A DNA stretch of 64,000 nt from Brevibacillus sp. (GCA_017656235.1 JACDOF010000014.1:1-64000); one strand, 5' to 3'; positions 17,639 to 26,650 are shown, counted from the stretch's first letter. Notes: generated from the letters alone by a model not told the origin. Numbers and translations: made by a program.

Positions 17639-19476
17639 TGTGGCGGTTGCGCCTGTTCAAGACGATCCAGTGGAAGATTGTCGTCATTTACATGCTGCTG
17701 ATTCTGCTGGCGATGCAGTTTATTGGCGCGTATTTCGCCCGGGAAGTGGAGACGTACTACACCAACAACTTCTCGGAGACACTAAACGCCCAGGCGACCA
17801 TGCTGGCAGTCAATCTGGAGCGGCATTTGGACCCCTCGCGGGAGAAGAAAGACGCTACGCCCCAGATGATCAAGGAAGACATCGACAACCTGATCTACAA
17901 CCTGGTGGCATTGAATGGGGCCAAGGTGCAGGTGATCGACCAAAACGGGACTATTATCAGCACGACCGAATCGGAACAGGCGATCGTCGGGCAGCGCACC
18001 TCGCAGAACGAAGTGACGATCGCTTTGATGGGGACGCGCAACGAAGGATTGCGCATCGACCCGTTTACCGGGGATCGGGTAAAAGTGCTGGCCGTACCAG
18101 TGAAGAGGGGCAATATCGTCTTTGGCGCCGTTTACATGGTCGTGTCAATGGAACCCACGTATACCACGATTCGCAAAATCACCAACATACTCGCCACGGG
18201 GACGGGCATTGCGCTTGTGATGACGGCGGCGCTCGGCGTGGTTCTGGCCCGCACGATTACCAAACCGGTCAAGGAGATGACAAGGCAGGCGACGGCAGTT
18301 GCGGACGGTGATTTTAACCGGGCGGTACGGATTTACAGCGGTGACGAAATCGGCCAGTTGGGAATGGCCTTCAACTACATGACCGCACGGCTGAAGGAAG
18401 CAATCCTGCAGCAGGAAGAAGAACGGGAGAAGCTGTCGCAGATCCTGGCCAACATGAGCGACGGCGTGATTGCTGCCCAACGCGACGGCAGAATCATCCT
18501 GATGAATCGTTCCGCTGAGGAAATGCTGCAGGTGAGTGCGGTCGATGTCATGGCGGAAAAGAAGACCCTCTACGACGTGCTTCGTCTCCCTCCCGAAGAA
18601 GAGCTGCCGCTTTTGGAACAGAACGAACCATTGATGCTGGAGATGATGACGCCCAACCGGGACATGCTGATGCTGCGTGTTGCGTTTACACCGCTGCAGC
18701 AGGACAGCGGCAAAAAGGGCGGGATCATTGCCGTTCTGCAGGACGTGACGGAACAGGCCCGGCTGGATCAGCAGCGGCGGGAGTTTGTCGCCAACGTCTC
18801 GCACGAGCTGCGTACGCCGCTGACGACAATCAGGAGCTACGTGGAAGCCTTGTTGGAGGGAGCCGTGGAGGATCCCGAGCTTTCCCGGCGTTTTTTGCAG
18901 GTGACGTTGGCAGAGACCGACCGGATGACTCGGCTGGTCAACGATCTGCTGCAGCTCTCCCGTTTCGATTCGCAAGGCGTGCGGCTGCACCTGCGGCCAA
19001 TCCGATTCGCGCAGTTGATTCGCTATGCGGTCGATCGTTTCTCCATGCAAAGCGAGCAGCAGGGTATCCGTTTGTCGATTGAGATGGACGACGACCAGCT
19101 GCCGTTGGTATATGCCGATCAGGATGCGATGAATCAGGTGCTGGACAACCTGCTGTCCAATGCGATCAAGTATACGCCCAAAGGCGGCTCCGTCACGCTG
19201 CGGGTAAGAGTTGACCACCAGCAGCGGCGTGTCCTGGTGTCGGTTATCGACACCGGCATTGGAATTCCCAAACGCGACTTGCGGCGGATTTTTGAACGGT
19301 TTTACCGGGTGGACAAAGCGCGTTCGCGCAGCCAGGGGGGCACCGGGTTGGGTCTGTCGATTGCCCGCGAGCTGGTACAGGCACACGGTGCCGATATTCA
19401 CATCACCAGCGAGTTGAACGAGGGGACGACCGTCACCTTTTGGGTGCCGTTTGCCGAGGAAGGGAGGACGGCCTGA
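17638..19476 (+). CDS. walK: Sensor histidine kinase WalK (YycG)
   Basis: The 612 residues match the family layout: TM1 (about 12-33), an extracellular sensor domain (about 34-183), TM2 (about 184-205), HAMP (206-258), PAS (about 265-370), HisKA with phospho-acceptor His389 (SHELRTPLTT) and an HATPase domain with N box NQVLDNLLSNAIKYTP, G1 DTGIGIP and G2 GGTGLGLSI. It senses wall state and phosphorylates WalR. Its stop overlaps the walH ATG. Confidence 0.98.
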   Translation: MWRLRLFKTIQWKIVVIYMLLILLAMQFIGAYFAREVETYYTNNFSETLNAQATMLAVNLERHLDPSREKKDATPQMIKEDIDNLIYNLVALNGAKVQVIDQNGTIISTTESEQAIVGQRTSQNEVTIALMGTRNEGLRIDPFTGDRVKVLAVPVKRGNIVFGAVYMVVSMEPTYTTIRKITNILATGTGIALVMTAALGVVLARTITKPVKEMTRQATAVADGDFNRAVRIYSGDEIGQLGMAFNYMTARLKEAILQQEEEREKLSQILANMSDGVIAAQRDGRIILMNRSAEEMLQVSAVDVMAEKKTLYDVLRLPPEEELPLLEQNEPLMLEMMTPNRDMLMLRVAFTPLQQDSGKKGGIIAVLQDVTEQARLDQQRREFVANVSHELRTPLTTIRSYVEALLEGAVEDPELSRRFLQVTLAETDRMTRLVNDLLQLSRFDSQGVRLHLRPIRFAQLIRYAVDRFSMQSEQQGIRLSIEMDDDQLPLVYADQDAMNQVLDNLLSNAIKYTPKGGSVTLRVRVDHQQRRVLVSVIDTGIGIPKRDLRRIFERFYRVDKARSRSQGGTGLGLSIARELVQAHGADIHITSELNEGTTVTFWVPFAEEGRTA

Positions 19477-20867
19477 TGCGGATCAGGGAGCGGGTCAAGA
19501 CCGTACTGCTCAACCTGTTGGTGCTGACCAGTTTTGGCTTGACGGTTCTCTTGTGGAACAACCAGCCACAGTTTGAAGTGATCGCGCCGGCCACCTATGT
19601 GGAGCCGGAACCGCTCGGCATCGCCCATGATGTGGAGGAGTTAATCAGGCCCCAGGCCATCGTGTTTCACTACGGACAGGACCGGCACACCAAGGCCAGC
19701 CCGATCGATCCACCGTACACGATGGTTGCCAGTCAGATGGAGAAGTGGTACTTCTACGACTTTAACCTGTACGTGGTTACTGCCGAGCAGTGGCAGGCGT
19801 TAATGAGAGAGAAGCCGGGGATTGAAATCCGCTACCGGGCCGGCATACCGATCTCGGTCGTGCATGAGCTGTTTACGCTTCGCGGCGAGATGAGCCGCGA
19901 CATCGAGGAAATTGACCGCCTTTGGCTGTATCTGGAGGAGGACGAAGACATCGTCTACGCGCTGTTTATCTCCAGCGAGGAGCAAAAAATGGTACGAGCC
20001 CGTACGGTGGTCAGCCCGAAAGATTTGCGCGATTCGTATCTGCGTGTGGGCAACACCCTGCCGGAGCAATACCTCAAAGTGATGGAGGCCGATCTGTACG
20101 ATGCCGCTCAACTGAAGATATCCTGGCGCACCTTCTACCTGCCCAAAGAGACGAGCGTCATGCGGCTGTACCACTACAATTATCTGCCGATTACGGAAAA
20201 GGCGCTGATGGATGCGTTTTTCCTCGATCCAACGCTGGTACGCAGGATTTTGGAGCGGGACGGTACGATTATCTATACCGATGGCAGCCGTTCCATTCAG
20301 CTTCGACCGGAAAAACAGATGTTTACCTTTACCGACCCTGCTCTGCCGGAACGCAGGGGAGAGCTGACCATCGCCGACAAATTGCATGGAGCGGTGGCTT
20401 TCGTCAATCAGCATCTGGGGTGGACCGATTCGTACTATCTGGATAAAATCCTGCAGCGCCCTGGCGAGGGAGATGTCTTTGTCTTTCGTCAATATCTGGG
20501 GGCGTACCCGCTGATCGCCGGTGAAGGAAATGACGGCGAAACCATTACGATTACATCGGACGAAGGTCAGGTGGTCTCGCTCAAACAATCGCTGTTCGAT
20601 TACGATATATACATCAACTTTGACGAACAGGTCGTGATGTCCGGTCCGGAACTGTTTGCCTACGCGCGGGAGCAGCAGATTGACCTGAGCCTGGTTGACG
20701 ACGCCTATCTCGCTTATCGTCCCTCGGTCTACCCCGGCTACATCAAGCTCACTCCGGTCTGGGTACTGGAAAAAGCCAGCGGTGAGCAGCTGCTGATTGA
20801 GGCTGCATCGCGGCAGGCAGAAGGGAGGGGGACGACATGGACTGGAGTCGGGCAAAAACGATCCTGA
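19476..20867 (+). CDS. walH: WalH (YycH) regulatory protein
   Basis: The start is ATG 19476, inside the TGA of walK (TGATG). The 463-residue product has one N-terminal membrane helix (about 8-27, VLLNLLVLTSFGLTVLLW) and a large extracellular part, with the family's YycH pattern (FYLPKETSVMRLYHYNYLPI and AYRPSVYPGYIKLTPVWVL). YycH and YycI form a membrane complex that modulates WalK. It overlaps walI by 31 bases. Confidence 0.95.
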   Translation: MRIRERVKTVLLNLLVLTSFGLTVLLWNNQPQFEVIAPATYVEPEPLGIAHDVEELIRPQAIVFHYGQDRHTKASPIDPPYTMVASQMEKWYFYDFNLYVVTAEQWQALMREKPGIEIRYRAGIPISVVHELFTLRGEMSRDIEEIDRLWLYLEEDEDIVYALFISSEEQKMVRARTVVSPKDLRDSYLRVGNTLPEQYLKVMEADLYDAAQLKISWRTFYLPKETSVMRLYHYNYLPITEKALMDAFFLDPTLVRRILERDGTIIYTDGSRSIQLRPEKQMFTFTDPALPERRGELTIADKLHGAVAFVNQHLGWTDSYYLDKILQRPGEGDVFVFRQYLGAYPLIAGEGNDGETITITSDEGQVVSLKQSLFDYDIYINFDEQVVMSGPELFAYAREQQIDLSLVDDAYLAYRPSVYPGYIKLTPVWVLEKASGEQLLIEAASRQAEGRGTTWTGVGQKRS

Positions 20868-21625
20868 TCTGGGCCTTTCTGCTGCTCGATCTGTTTCTCG
20901 GTTATCAGGTGTACGCCTCGCGAACGCAGCAGTGGAACGACATCCAGTTGGTACATAAAGGAGCGGGCGACATCGAGCTGTTGCTTGCTCAGCGCAGCAT
21001 TACGCTTGCGGTCGAGATCCCCGAGGAAATCCCGCAGGTGCACCACGTCCATGTCGAGTACCTGACGGCGGATTCGTTGATGAATCTCCCGCTGCCGGCT
21101 GACCAACAAATGACCATCAGCGACTCGCTGATCATCGCCCGTTTTGACAAACCGATTCCGCTCAGCGAGGTGAAAAATCCGGCCGAGTTCTTGCGGGGGG
21201 TAAGTCAGCGGATCGTGTACGCGGATGAGTATCAGCCAGACAAGTACTACACCGGGCGGGGACTGCTCAGATACTGGCAGCAGTACGAGGGACTGCCGAT
21301 CTTTGTGGCGCCGCTGGAGTTTTTTGTTCACAAGCAGACGGTCACAGGCTACCAGCAATCCTATTTGCGGATTCGCAACCAGGGAACCGGACGGCAGGTA
21401 ATCTCCGCCTATACGGCGCTGCGCTCCTTGTTGGAGAAGCAGTTGATCCAGAATGGCGAGACCATCGAAGATGTGACAATGGGGTACTACGGGCACGAAT
21501 ACGATGCCGACATTCAGGTTCTGGCCCCGATCTGGCGAATTATCCATGACGGCAAGATTGATTATGTCAATGCGTTTACGGGTGCCGTCGAACGACCGGT
21601 GGACAGTCGGCTGTCCGCCAACTGA
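20837..21625 (+). CDS. walI: WalI (YycI) regulatory protein
   Basis: The 262-residue protein has one N-terminal membrane helix (about 9-24, ILIWAFLLLDLFLGYQ) and an extracellular YycI domain ending with LAPIWRIIHDGKIDYVNAFTG. AGGGAGGGGG precedes the ATG, which lies inside the walH frame. It pairs with WalH in the control of WalK. Confidence 0.95.
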   Translation: MDWSRAKTILIWAFLLLDLFLGYQVYASRTQQWNDIQLVHKGAGDIELLLAQRSITLAVEIPEEIPQVHHVHVEYLTADSLMNLPLPADQQMTISDSLIIARFDKPIPLSEVKNPAEFLRGVSQRIVYADEYQPDKYYTGRGLLRYWQQYEGLPIFVAPLEFFVHKQTVTGYQQSYLRIRNQGTGRQVISAYTALRSLLEKQLIQNGETIEDVTMGYYGHEYDADIQVLAPIWRIIHDGKIDYVNAFTGAVERPVDSRLSAN

Positions 21626-21663
21626 AAAAAGACAGCAGAGATAGAGGAAGAAGGGGATGCAGG

Positions 21664-22452
21664 TTGCGATTTAGCATATTGGCCAGCGGCAGTACGGGCA
21701 ATGCGATTTACGTCGGCACCGAGCGAGTGTCTCTGTTGATCGACGTCGGGATTACGGGAAAGCAGGCGGAAGCGGCGCTGAAAGAGATCGGCGTCCACCC
21801 GGGTGAACTGCAGGCCATTCTCGTTACGCACGAACACGTTGACCATATCAAGGGAATCGGGGTGATGGCCCGACGATACGAGATTCCCATTTATGCCAAC
21901 GAAAAGACCTGGCAGGCGATGGACGGCCAGATTGGCAGCATCGCCGAGAAGCAGCGGCAGCAGTTCGAGGTGGGCGAGACGCGGGAGTTTGGTGACCTCA
22001 GCGTACAGTCCTTCGGGATTTCCCACGATGCTGCTGAACCGATGGGTTTTTGCTTTTATCACGGCCGGAAAAAACTAAGTGTGGCTACCGACCTCGGCTA
22101 TGTCAGCGACCGGATCAAAGAGACGATCCGTGACGCTGACGCCTACATCTTTGAGGCCAACCACGACGTGGAGATGCTGCGCATGTCGCAGTATCCGTGG
22201 AGCGTCAAGCGGCGCATCCTGAGCGACGTCGGCCACCTTTCCAACGAAGCGGCCGGAGAAGCGCTGTGCGACCTCCTCGGCGGGCGGGCCGAGCGCGTTT
22301 ACCTCGCCCACCTGAGCAAGGAAAACAACTTGATGGAACTGGCTCAGCTTACCGTAAAGAACATTCTGGAAGAAAGCGGACTAAAAGTGGGCGACGATGT
22401 TCACCTGCGGGAAACCTACCCGCACCGTCCTACAAGAATGGAGGAAGTGTAG
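21664..22452 (+). CDS. walJ: WalJ (YycJ) metallo-beta-lactamase-fold nuclease
   Basis: The protein starts at TTG 21664 (MRFSILASGSTGNAIYV); the ATG at 21658 runs into a stop. The 262 residues carry the dinuclear metal motif THEHVDHIKG (about 56-65), a further His in SHDAAEP, Asp in ATDLG and His in LSHLS-type HLSKENN. YycJ proteins are 5'-3' exonucleases linked to mismatch repair and wall control. It is the last gene of the wal operon; its 3' end overlaps a leftward gene by 23 bases. Confidence 0.95.
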   Translation: MRFSILASGSTGNAIYVGTERVSLLIDVGITGKQAEAALKEIGVHPGELQAILVTHEHVDHIKGIGVMARRYEIPIYANEKTWQAMDGQIGSIAEKQRQQFEVGETREFGDLSVQSFGISHDAAEPMGFCFYHGRKKLSVATDLGYVSDRIKETIRDADAYIFEANHDVEMLRMSQYPWSVKRRILSDVGHLSNEAAGEALCDLLGGRAERVYLAHLSKENNLMELAQLTVKNILEESGLKVGDDVHLRETYPHRPTRMEEV

Positions 22453-22702
22453 CGGATGATCCCATGGCATCGGAGTGGTGCCTTTGGTTACGGAAGTCAT
22501 CGGATGAGTGATGGTTGTGCAAAAGCACCTGCCCATCGCGATGCCGTGCTTTTTCGTACAGCTCTTCACGGGAAATCACGCCTTTTTCGACAAGCAGTTC
22601 AATCAGGGAATCCAACAGCAGCGAGTTGTAGTAGTTGTCTTCGCGCAGGTCGGCCAGCTTGGCGGCGAGGTTGACCTCTTCCAGTGGAGAATAGTGTCTC
22701 AT
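22430..22702 (-). CDS. Hypothetical protein, convergent with walJ
   Basis: ATG 22702 (MRHYSPLEEVNLAAKLADL) follows GAAAGGATT; 90 residues. The helical core (LLLDSLIELLVEKGVISREELYEKA) resembles short helix pairs seen in nitrile-hydratase-like and other small Bacillales proteins, but no catalytic residues are visible. A His-rich C-terminus (LLHNHHSSDD) might bind metal. The function is unknown. Confidence 0.6.
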   Translation of the reverse strand: MRHYSPLEEVNLAAKLADLREDNYYNSLLLDSLIELLVEKGVISREELYEKARHRDGQVLLHNHHSSDDFRNQRHHSDAMGSSATLPPFL

Positions 22703-22930
22703 CTCTACCAATCCTTTCAACGAGAAACTGTCATCATACGGAATACGTGCAGCGATTCTAGTAACATCTTATCCGTATGGGAAGAAAATATGCCTGTTTT
22801 GCCGTTCCACAACCTTTCCATATTTCTCACGCCACTTTACCGAAACGATTTCGTATACTAAGGTTGAGAAATCGTATATCTGTGGAGAAAACCTGTTACC
22901 CTAGTAATACAGGAGGAAGGAGAGAGGAAC

Positions 22931-24163
22931 ATGGGCTTTTATGACGATATGTATCCTGTAGAACGGAAAAAACGTCGTGAGCACGGTGTCGGACGCCTGA
23001 TTCTGACCTCGATTACCTCCGCCGTAATCGGTGGCCTGGTTGTTTTGTTGATGCTGCCGACACTGTCGAAAGCAGGTTATATTTCGATGATGCAGTCCAA
23101 TCAGGCGTTTGCCAAAGACGAGACGACCGGCGCAGTCGCCACCAGCACGCTTGTTCAACCCGTCTCGGTCAGCGTCGATACGGCTACGGTGGAAGCGGTA
23201 GAGAAAGTAGAAGATGCGATTGTCGGCGTGATCAACATTCGGCGGGTAACCAACTTCTGGACGCAGCAAACCGGAACGGTCGAGAGCGGCCAGGGTTCGG
23301 GCGTCATCTTTGAGAAGAGAAACGGAAAAGCGCATGTCATCACCAACTACCACGTGATTGACCGGGCGGAGCGGGTCGAAGTCTCGCTGCCAAACGGGGA
23401 AAAGGTAGAAGCCAAAATCCTGGGGGCCGACCCCTTTACTGACCTCGCTGTGCTGGAGATTGACGGCTCTCAAGTAACAACGGTCGCGGAACTGGGCAAC
23501 TCCGATACACTGAAGGTGGGCGAACCGGCCATTGCCATCGGCAATCCGCTCGGGTTGGAGTTCTCCCGTACGGTAACGCAGGGGATCGTCAGTGGAGTGG
23601 ACCGGTCGATGCCGGTGGACCTCGACAATGACGGGCAAACCGATTGGGAACTGGACGTGATCCAGACCGATGCGGCGATCAACCCGGGGAACAGCGGTGG
23701 AGCCCTGCTTAACATTCGCGGTCAAGTGATCGGGATCAACACGCTGAAGATCGCGCGGGAAGACGTAGAGGGCCTGGGCTTTGCCATTCCGATCAACGAT
23801 GTGAAGGTGATCTCCAAGCGGTTGATGGAAGATGGCTACCTAAAGCGTGGTTACCTGGGGATCACGCCGCGTGATCTGACCACCATTCCGCGCTACGCCT
23901 GGAAGGAAGAGCTGCATCTGCCGGACGATGTGAAAGCAGGTGTGCTGATCTGGAATATTGGCCAGTTTACACCGGCAGCCAAAGCAGGACTGCGCCAATA
24001 CGACGTGATTGTGAAGCTGGATGATCAAGAGATCAGCAACGGAGCCCAACTGCGCAAGTATCTGACGCTGAAGAAAACAGCGGGACAAACGGTGGAAGTC
24101 ACCTATTACCGCGACGGTTTCCTCAAGACGACTACCGTGACGCTGGGCGAGCAGGGGAGATAA
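22931..24163 (+). CDS. htrA: HtrA-type S1C serine protease with PDZ domain
   Basis: The 410-residue protein is anchored by one helix (about 22-42) and faces outward. The protease domain (about 85-285) has His141 (NYHVID), Asp171 (FTDLAVLE) and Ser255 (NPGNSGGAL); a single PDZ domain covers about 300-400 (GVLIWNIGQFTPAAKAGL). It degrades misfolded exported proteins. GGAGGAAGGAGAGAGG precedes the ATG. The position after walJ is the standard Bacillales context. A short inverted repeat CGAAA-CGA-TTTCG (22841-22853) lies upstream and may be an operator. Confidence 0.96.
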   Translation: MGFYDDMYPVERKKRREHGVGRLILTSITSAVIGGLVVLLMLPTLSKAGYISMMQSNQAFAKDETTGAVATSTLVQPVSVSVDTATVEAVEKVEDAIVGVINIRRVTNFWTQQTGTVESGQGSGVIFEKRNGKAHVITNYHVIDRAERVEVSLPNGEKVEAKILGADPFTDLAVLEIDGSQVTTVAELGNSDTLKVGEPAIAIGNPLGLEFSRTVTQGIVSGVDRSMPVDLDNDGQTDWELDVIQTDAAINPGNSGGALLNIRGQVIGINTLKIAREDVEGLGFAIPINDVKVISKRLMEDGYLKRGYLGITPRDLTTIPRYAWKEELHLPDDVKAGVLIWNIGQFTPAAKAGLRQYDVIVKLDDQEISNGAQLRKYLTLKKTAGQTVEVTYYRDGFLKTTTVTLGEQGR

Positions 24164-24173
24164 GCCAGACCAA

Positions 24174-24205
24174 GAGGCACAATCCGTTCGTGCCTCTCAG
24201 TTTTA
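24174..24205 (+). terminator. Terminator after htrA (copy 1 of a repeated hairpin)
   Basis: GAGGCAC (24174-24180) pairs with GTGCCTC (24190-24196) across AATCCGTTC, then TCAGTTTT. A near-identical hairpin lies at 24820-24842. Confidence 0.75.
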
Positions 24206-24819
24206 AAACAACGTGTCGTGAACACGAGTGCGGGCGTTTTTCGCGCTCACTTCCGGTGGCCAACCAGCGAAGAAGCAGTCCAGGACCGCTTTACGACGAT
24301 CCGCAGGGGCAGCGTCAAAACGATGTCCCGCTCCGACGTAATGCTGCTGCCGCTGTGATTTCCCTGCGGGTCCGTCGTTTCGCTGGCAGGTTGGCCAAAA
24401 CGCTCGCTGGCGAAAAACGGCCCGCACTCGTCCCAGACGAGAGTTTTGAAACTCGTTCAGCACTGTACGGTGCCCTGTTCGACCCAAGATGCCTTCGGTA
24501 TCCTGCAGATTGAACACAAAGCGAGTTCTGACAGGAGAGCGGCCATTTTCCGAATGAACGACTTTGCCAACCATCCAAGCGGAGCAAGCCCGAAGCGGGG
24601 GCATCCGGGCGCAACATGGACAAACGGCGGAGCAGCGCTGCTTTTGCGCCCGCCCGCTTCGGGATGGCGAAGCGGACAAGTCTGGCTCCATTGGTGGTTG
24701 GCAACGGAGTGAAGAAAGGCAAATGGCCGCTTCCCTCTATCCAGAAACCTTCCTGCATCCTTGTTGGTCAGGCAACAGCGCGAGCAGGACTTTGGCTCCT
24801 TCGCGATACTTAGTCTCGT
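24197..24819. other. Non-coding stretch between htrA and bioY with large nested palindrome
   Basis: About 620 bases have no frame with both a ribosome site and protein-like composition; the open frames on both strands are Arg/Ser/Pro-rich shadows. From 24538 to 24731 the two halves are inverted, imperfect copies of each other. Weak pairing continues outward on both sides (for example GTTCTG near 24525 with CAGAAAC near 24741). Two near-identical terminator hairpins bound the stretch. It could be a large structured RNA or a degenerate inserted element. Confidence 0.6.
24538..24731. repeat. Nested interrupted palindrome (hairpin-forming element)
   Basis: Four perfect arms nest in order: AGCGGCCATTT/AAATGGCCGCT (24538-24548, 24721-24731), TTGCCAACCA/TGGTTGGCAA (24564-24573, 24695-24704), CCCGAAGCGGG/CCCGCTTCGGG (24589-24599, 24653-24663) and GGGCGCAA/TTGCGCCC (24607-24614, 24644-24651). 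The centre holds the palindrome AGCAGCGCTGCT (24631-24642). Forty paired positions in register cannot be chance. Confidence 0.85.
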
Positions 24820-24846
24820 GAGGCACGATCGGTTCGTGCCTCTTTT
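24820..24846 (+). terminator. Terminator hairpin (copy 2) upstream of bioY
   Basis: GAGGCAC (24820-24826) pairs with GTGCCTC (24836-24842) across GATCGGTTC, followed by TTTTC. Stem identical to the htrA terminator at 24174; only three loop bases differ. Confidence 0.8.
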
Positions 24847-24897
24847 CTATTTGCTGCAGCGATTGTTTATTGCACATCTTTCAAATGGGACGGATAT

Positions 24898-24928
24898 ATG
24901 TTAACCTATTGTATGTAAAGGTTAACAA
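24898..24928 (+). promoter_or_regulatory. BirA operator upstream of bioY
   Basis: ATGTTAACC (24898-24906) and GGTTAACAA (24920-24928) form the inverted repeat of the biotin repressor, differing from the TTGTTAACC consensus at one base, with a 13-base spacer. A candidate -35 TTGCAC is at 24870. The site is 15 bases before the TTG start of bioY. Confidence 0.85.
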
Positions 24929-24942
24929 AAGGAGGACTGCGC

Positions 24943-25509
24943 TTGGGTACGAAACACACCAAACTGAAAATGTTGATTCTTTGCGCCATGTTTGCGGCGA
25001 TCACGGCAGTACTTGCACAAGTGGAGATACCGCTGCCGATCGTCCCCATCAGCGGCCAAACATTGGCGGTAGGGCTGACGGCGACCATACTGGGGAGCCG
25101 GTACGGAGCCGTCTCCATGATCTGCTACCTGCTGCTGGGGGCGATCGGTGTGCCTGTCTTTGCGGAAGCAAAGGGAGGGGCCCACGTGCTGATCGGACCA
25201 ACCGGTGGATACCTGTTCGGCTTTGTCGTGACGGCTTACGTGACAGGGTGGATTCTGGAACGGACGCGCTTTACCTTTCCGATGGCCATGATCGCCAATA
25301 CCGTGGGGATGGTGATTACCCTGGCCATGGGGGCTGTCCAGTTAAAATACGTAATGGACATGTCCTGGGCCAACGCGCTTGCAGTAGGGGTGTATCCATT
25401 TATCGTGGTCGGACTGATCAAGGCATTTCTGGCCAGCTGGATCGGCATTATTGTCCGGAAGCGGCTGATACAAGCCAACCTGATCGAAAATCTGCCGAAA
25501 GCCGCTTGA
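24943..25509 (+). CDS. bioY: Biotin transporter substrate-binding subunit BioY
   Basis: BioY is the membrane S-component of the biotin ECF importer. The 188-residue protein has about six hydrophobic helices and the family motifs QVEIPLPIVPISGQTLAV (about 25-43), LGAIGVPVFAEAKGG and GPTGGYLFGF. It begins at TTG 24943 behind AAAGGAGG. No ECF ATPase genes are here, so it would use the shared energising module encoded elsewhere. The BirA operator implies repression by biotin. Confidence 0.97.
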   Translation: MGTKHTKLKMLILCAMFAAITAVLAQVEIPLPIVPISGQTLAVGLTATILGSRYGAVSMICYLLLGAIGVPVFAEAKGGAHVLIGPTGGYLFGFVVTAYVTGWILERTRFTFPMAMIANTVGMVITLAMGAVQLKYVMDMSWANALAVGVYPFIVVGLIKAFLASWIGIIVRKRLIQANLIENLPKAA

Positions 25510-25783
25510 GTCCTGTTTGAATGCCGCTTTCCTGTTTGGTGTTTTTGCTCCCAACCTGCACCGCCTGGCGTGAACAAGGATTGTTGCCCGGTATCAGTTG
25601 TTCACGTTACGGTTCGCTCTGCGGGTGTGGGAGCTCTTTTTTGATGAGCTGGAAAAGTCCGACTCACCATGCTGGAACCCACGGGGAAAATCTATGGCGT
25701 GGTTCTGTTGCTTTTCTTTTGCCCATCCCCTAAGGTAGAATGAAACTGGTTACCATGCGTGAGAAAGAGAGAACGAACTGCTT

Positions 25784-26278
25784 ATGTTTTCCTTTTTGCT
25801 ATGGCTTCACATTCTGGCCGGAACGGTCTGCCTGATAACCGGTTTGACCGCGGCTGCTGTAGAAAAACGAAAAGGGCTGCATACGGCGGCGGGAGAGGTA
25901 TACCACGCCGCGTATGTGCTGCTGTTTGTGACGTCTGCAGCCATGGCGATCATGCACTGGTCGGAGAGTGCGTATCTGTTTTATATCGCGCTGTTCTCCT
26001 ACGGGTTGGCGCTGATCGGCTATCTTTCCTGGAAGCGTCGCTGGCGCAACTGGCTGGGTAAACATATCGGGGGGATGCTGGGTTCGTACATCGGAGTGGT
26101 GACGGCTGTGCTGGTCGTCAACCACGCCAACATCCCGCTGGTTCGCGAACTGCCGATTTTGCTCGTCTGGTTTTTGCCCACCATCATCGGGACGCCGATT
26201 ATTTTTGCCGTGGCACGAAAGGATAACAAGAGAAGGAGCACGGGCAGTGGGGGAAAGGCGGCCTCATCGGCAGAATAG
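25784..26278 (+). CDS. Polytopic membrane protein, 164 aa
   Basis: The protein (MFSFLLWLHILAGTVCLITG) has about five hydrophobic helices and a charged, Lys/Ser/Gly-rich C-terminal tail. A His and Glu in the first helix pair (LHILAG, VYHAAYV) recall small DUF2306-like or heme-binding membrane families, but the match is loose. The ribosome site is weak (GAGAAAGAG). It stands alone between bioY and the CxxH/CxxC gene. The 270 bases after bioY show no other feature. Confidence 0.65.
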   Translation: MFSFLLWLHILAGTVCLITGLTAAAVEKRKGLHTAAGEVYHAAYVLLFVTSAAMAIMHWSESAYLFYIALFSYGLALIGYLSWKRRWRNWLGKHIGGMLGSYIGVVTAVLVVNHANIPLVRELPILLVWFLPTIIGTPIIFAVARKDNKRRSTGSGGKAASSAE

Positions 26279-26404
26279 CATTACCCGGGCCGACATGGAC
26301 GCAGTGTTTCATGCCGCTGTCCTGTGGTGGACAGATACGACACCGACAAACAAATTGTTCGAGGGTTCTCGTGGTACATACGGACAGAAAGGAAGAGTGC
26401 GGAA

Positions 26405-26647
26405 GTGGACACAAAAGAAAGGACGATACAGATTCAAGGCAAAGAGGCAGTTGTGGATGCTGACTTTCCGGTTCGGGTCAGCTGTGCGGAGCACGTGGAG
26501 CGGGAGCTGGACGACTACGTTGACCAGTATGAAGCGGCCCCCGACACGTACCCGATCAAGGACGTGGAAGACCCGGAGTTGAATAAAAGCTGCATGGTCT
26601 GCGGGGCGGAAGGCAGCGTCGTCCTGCTGCGCGTGAAGGGAATGTGA
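26405..26647 (+). CDS. CxxH/CxxC protein (BA_5709 family)
   Basis: Start is taken as GTG 26405 (MDTKERTIQIQG), 80 residues; an ATG at 26324 would extend it without support. CAEH (about residue 28-31) and CMVC (about 64-67) form the Cys/His pairs that name this small family, which occurs beside rlmH throughout Bacillales, as here. The residues suggest a zinc site. The role is unknown. It ends 3 bases before rlmH. Confidence 0.85.
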   Translation: MDTKERTIQIQGKEAVVDADFPVRVSCAEHVERELDDYVDQYEAAPDTYPIKDVEDPELNKSCMVCGAEGSVVLLRVKGM

Positions 26648-26650
26648 CCG

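Noticed and set aside
17547-18311. 254-codon rightward frame across walR and walK
   Set aside because: It overlaps two certain genes in another frame and is low-complexity.
18145-19401. 418-codon leftward frame inside walK
   Set aside because: Antisense shadow of a well-conserved kinase gene; no ribosome site and no recognisable domain.
19800-20855. 351-codon leftward frame inside walH
   Set aside because: Antisense shadow; composition of a shifted frame.
24203-24691. 162-codon leftward frame between htrA and bioY
   Set aside because: Arg/Ser/Cys-rich composition, no ribosome site, and it lies across the nested palindrome; it reads as a shadow of non-coding GC-rich DNA. The 147-codon frame at 24315-24758 was rejected for the same reasons.
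24197-24819. OLE RNA as identity of the gap between htrA and bioY
   Set aside because: The length is similar, but the partner gene usually found beside OLE is absent and I cannot recall sequence marks well enough to claim it.
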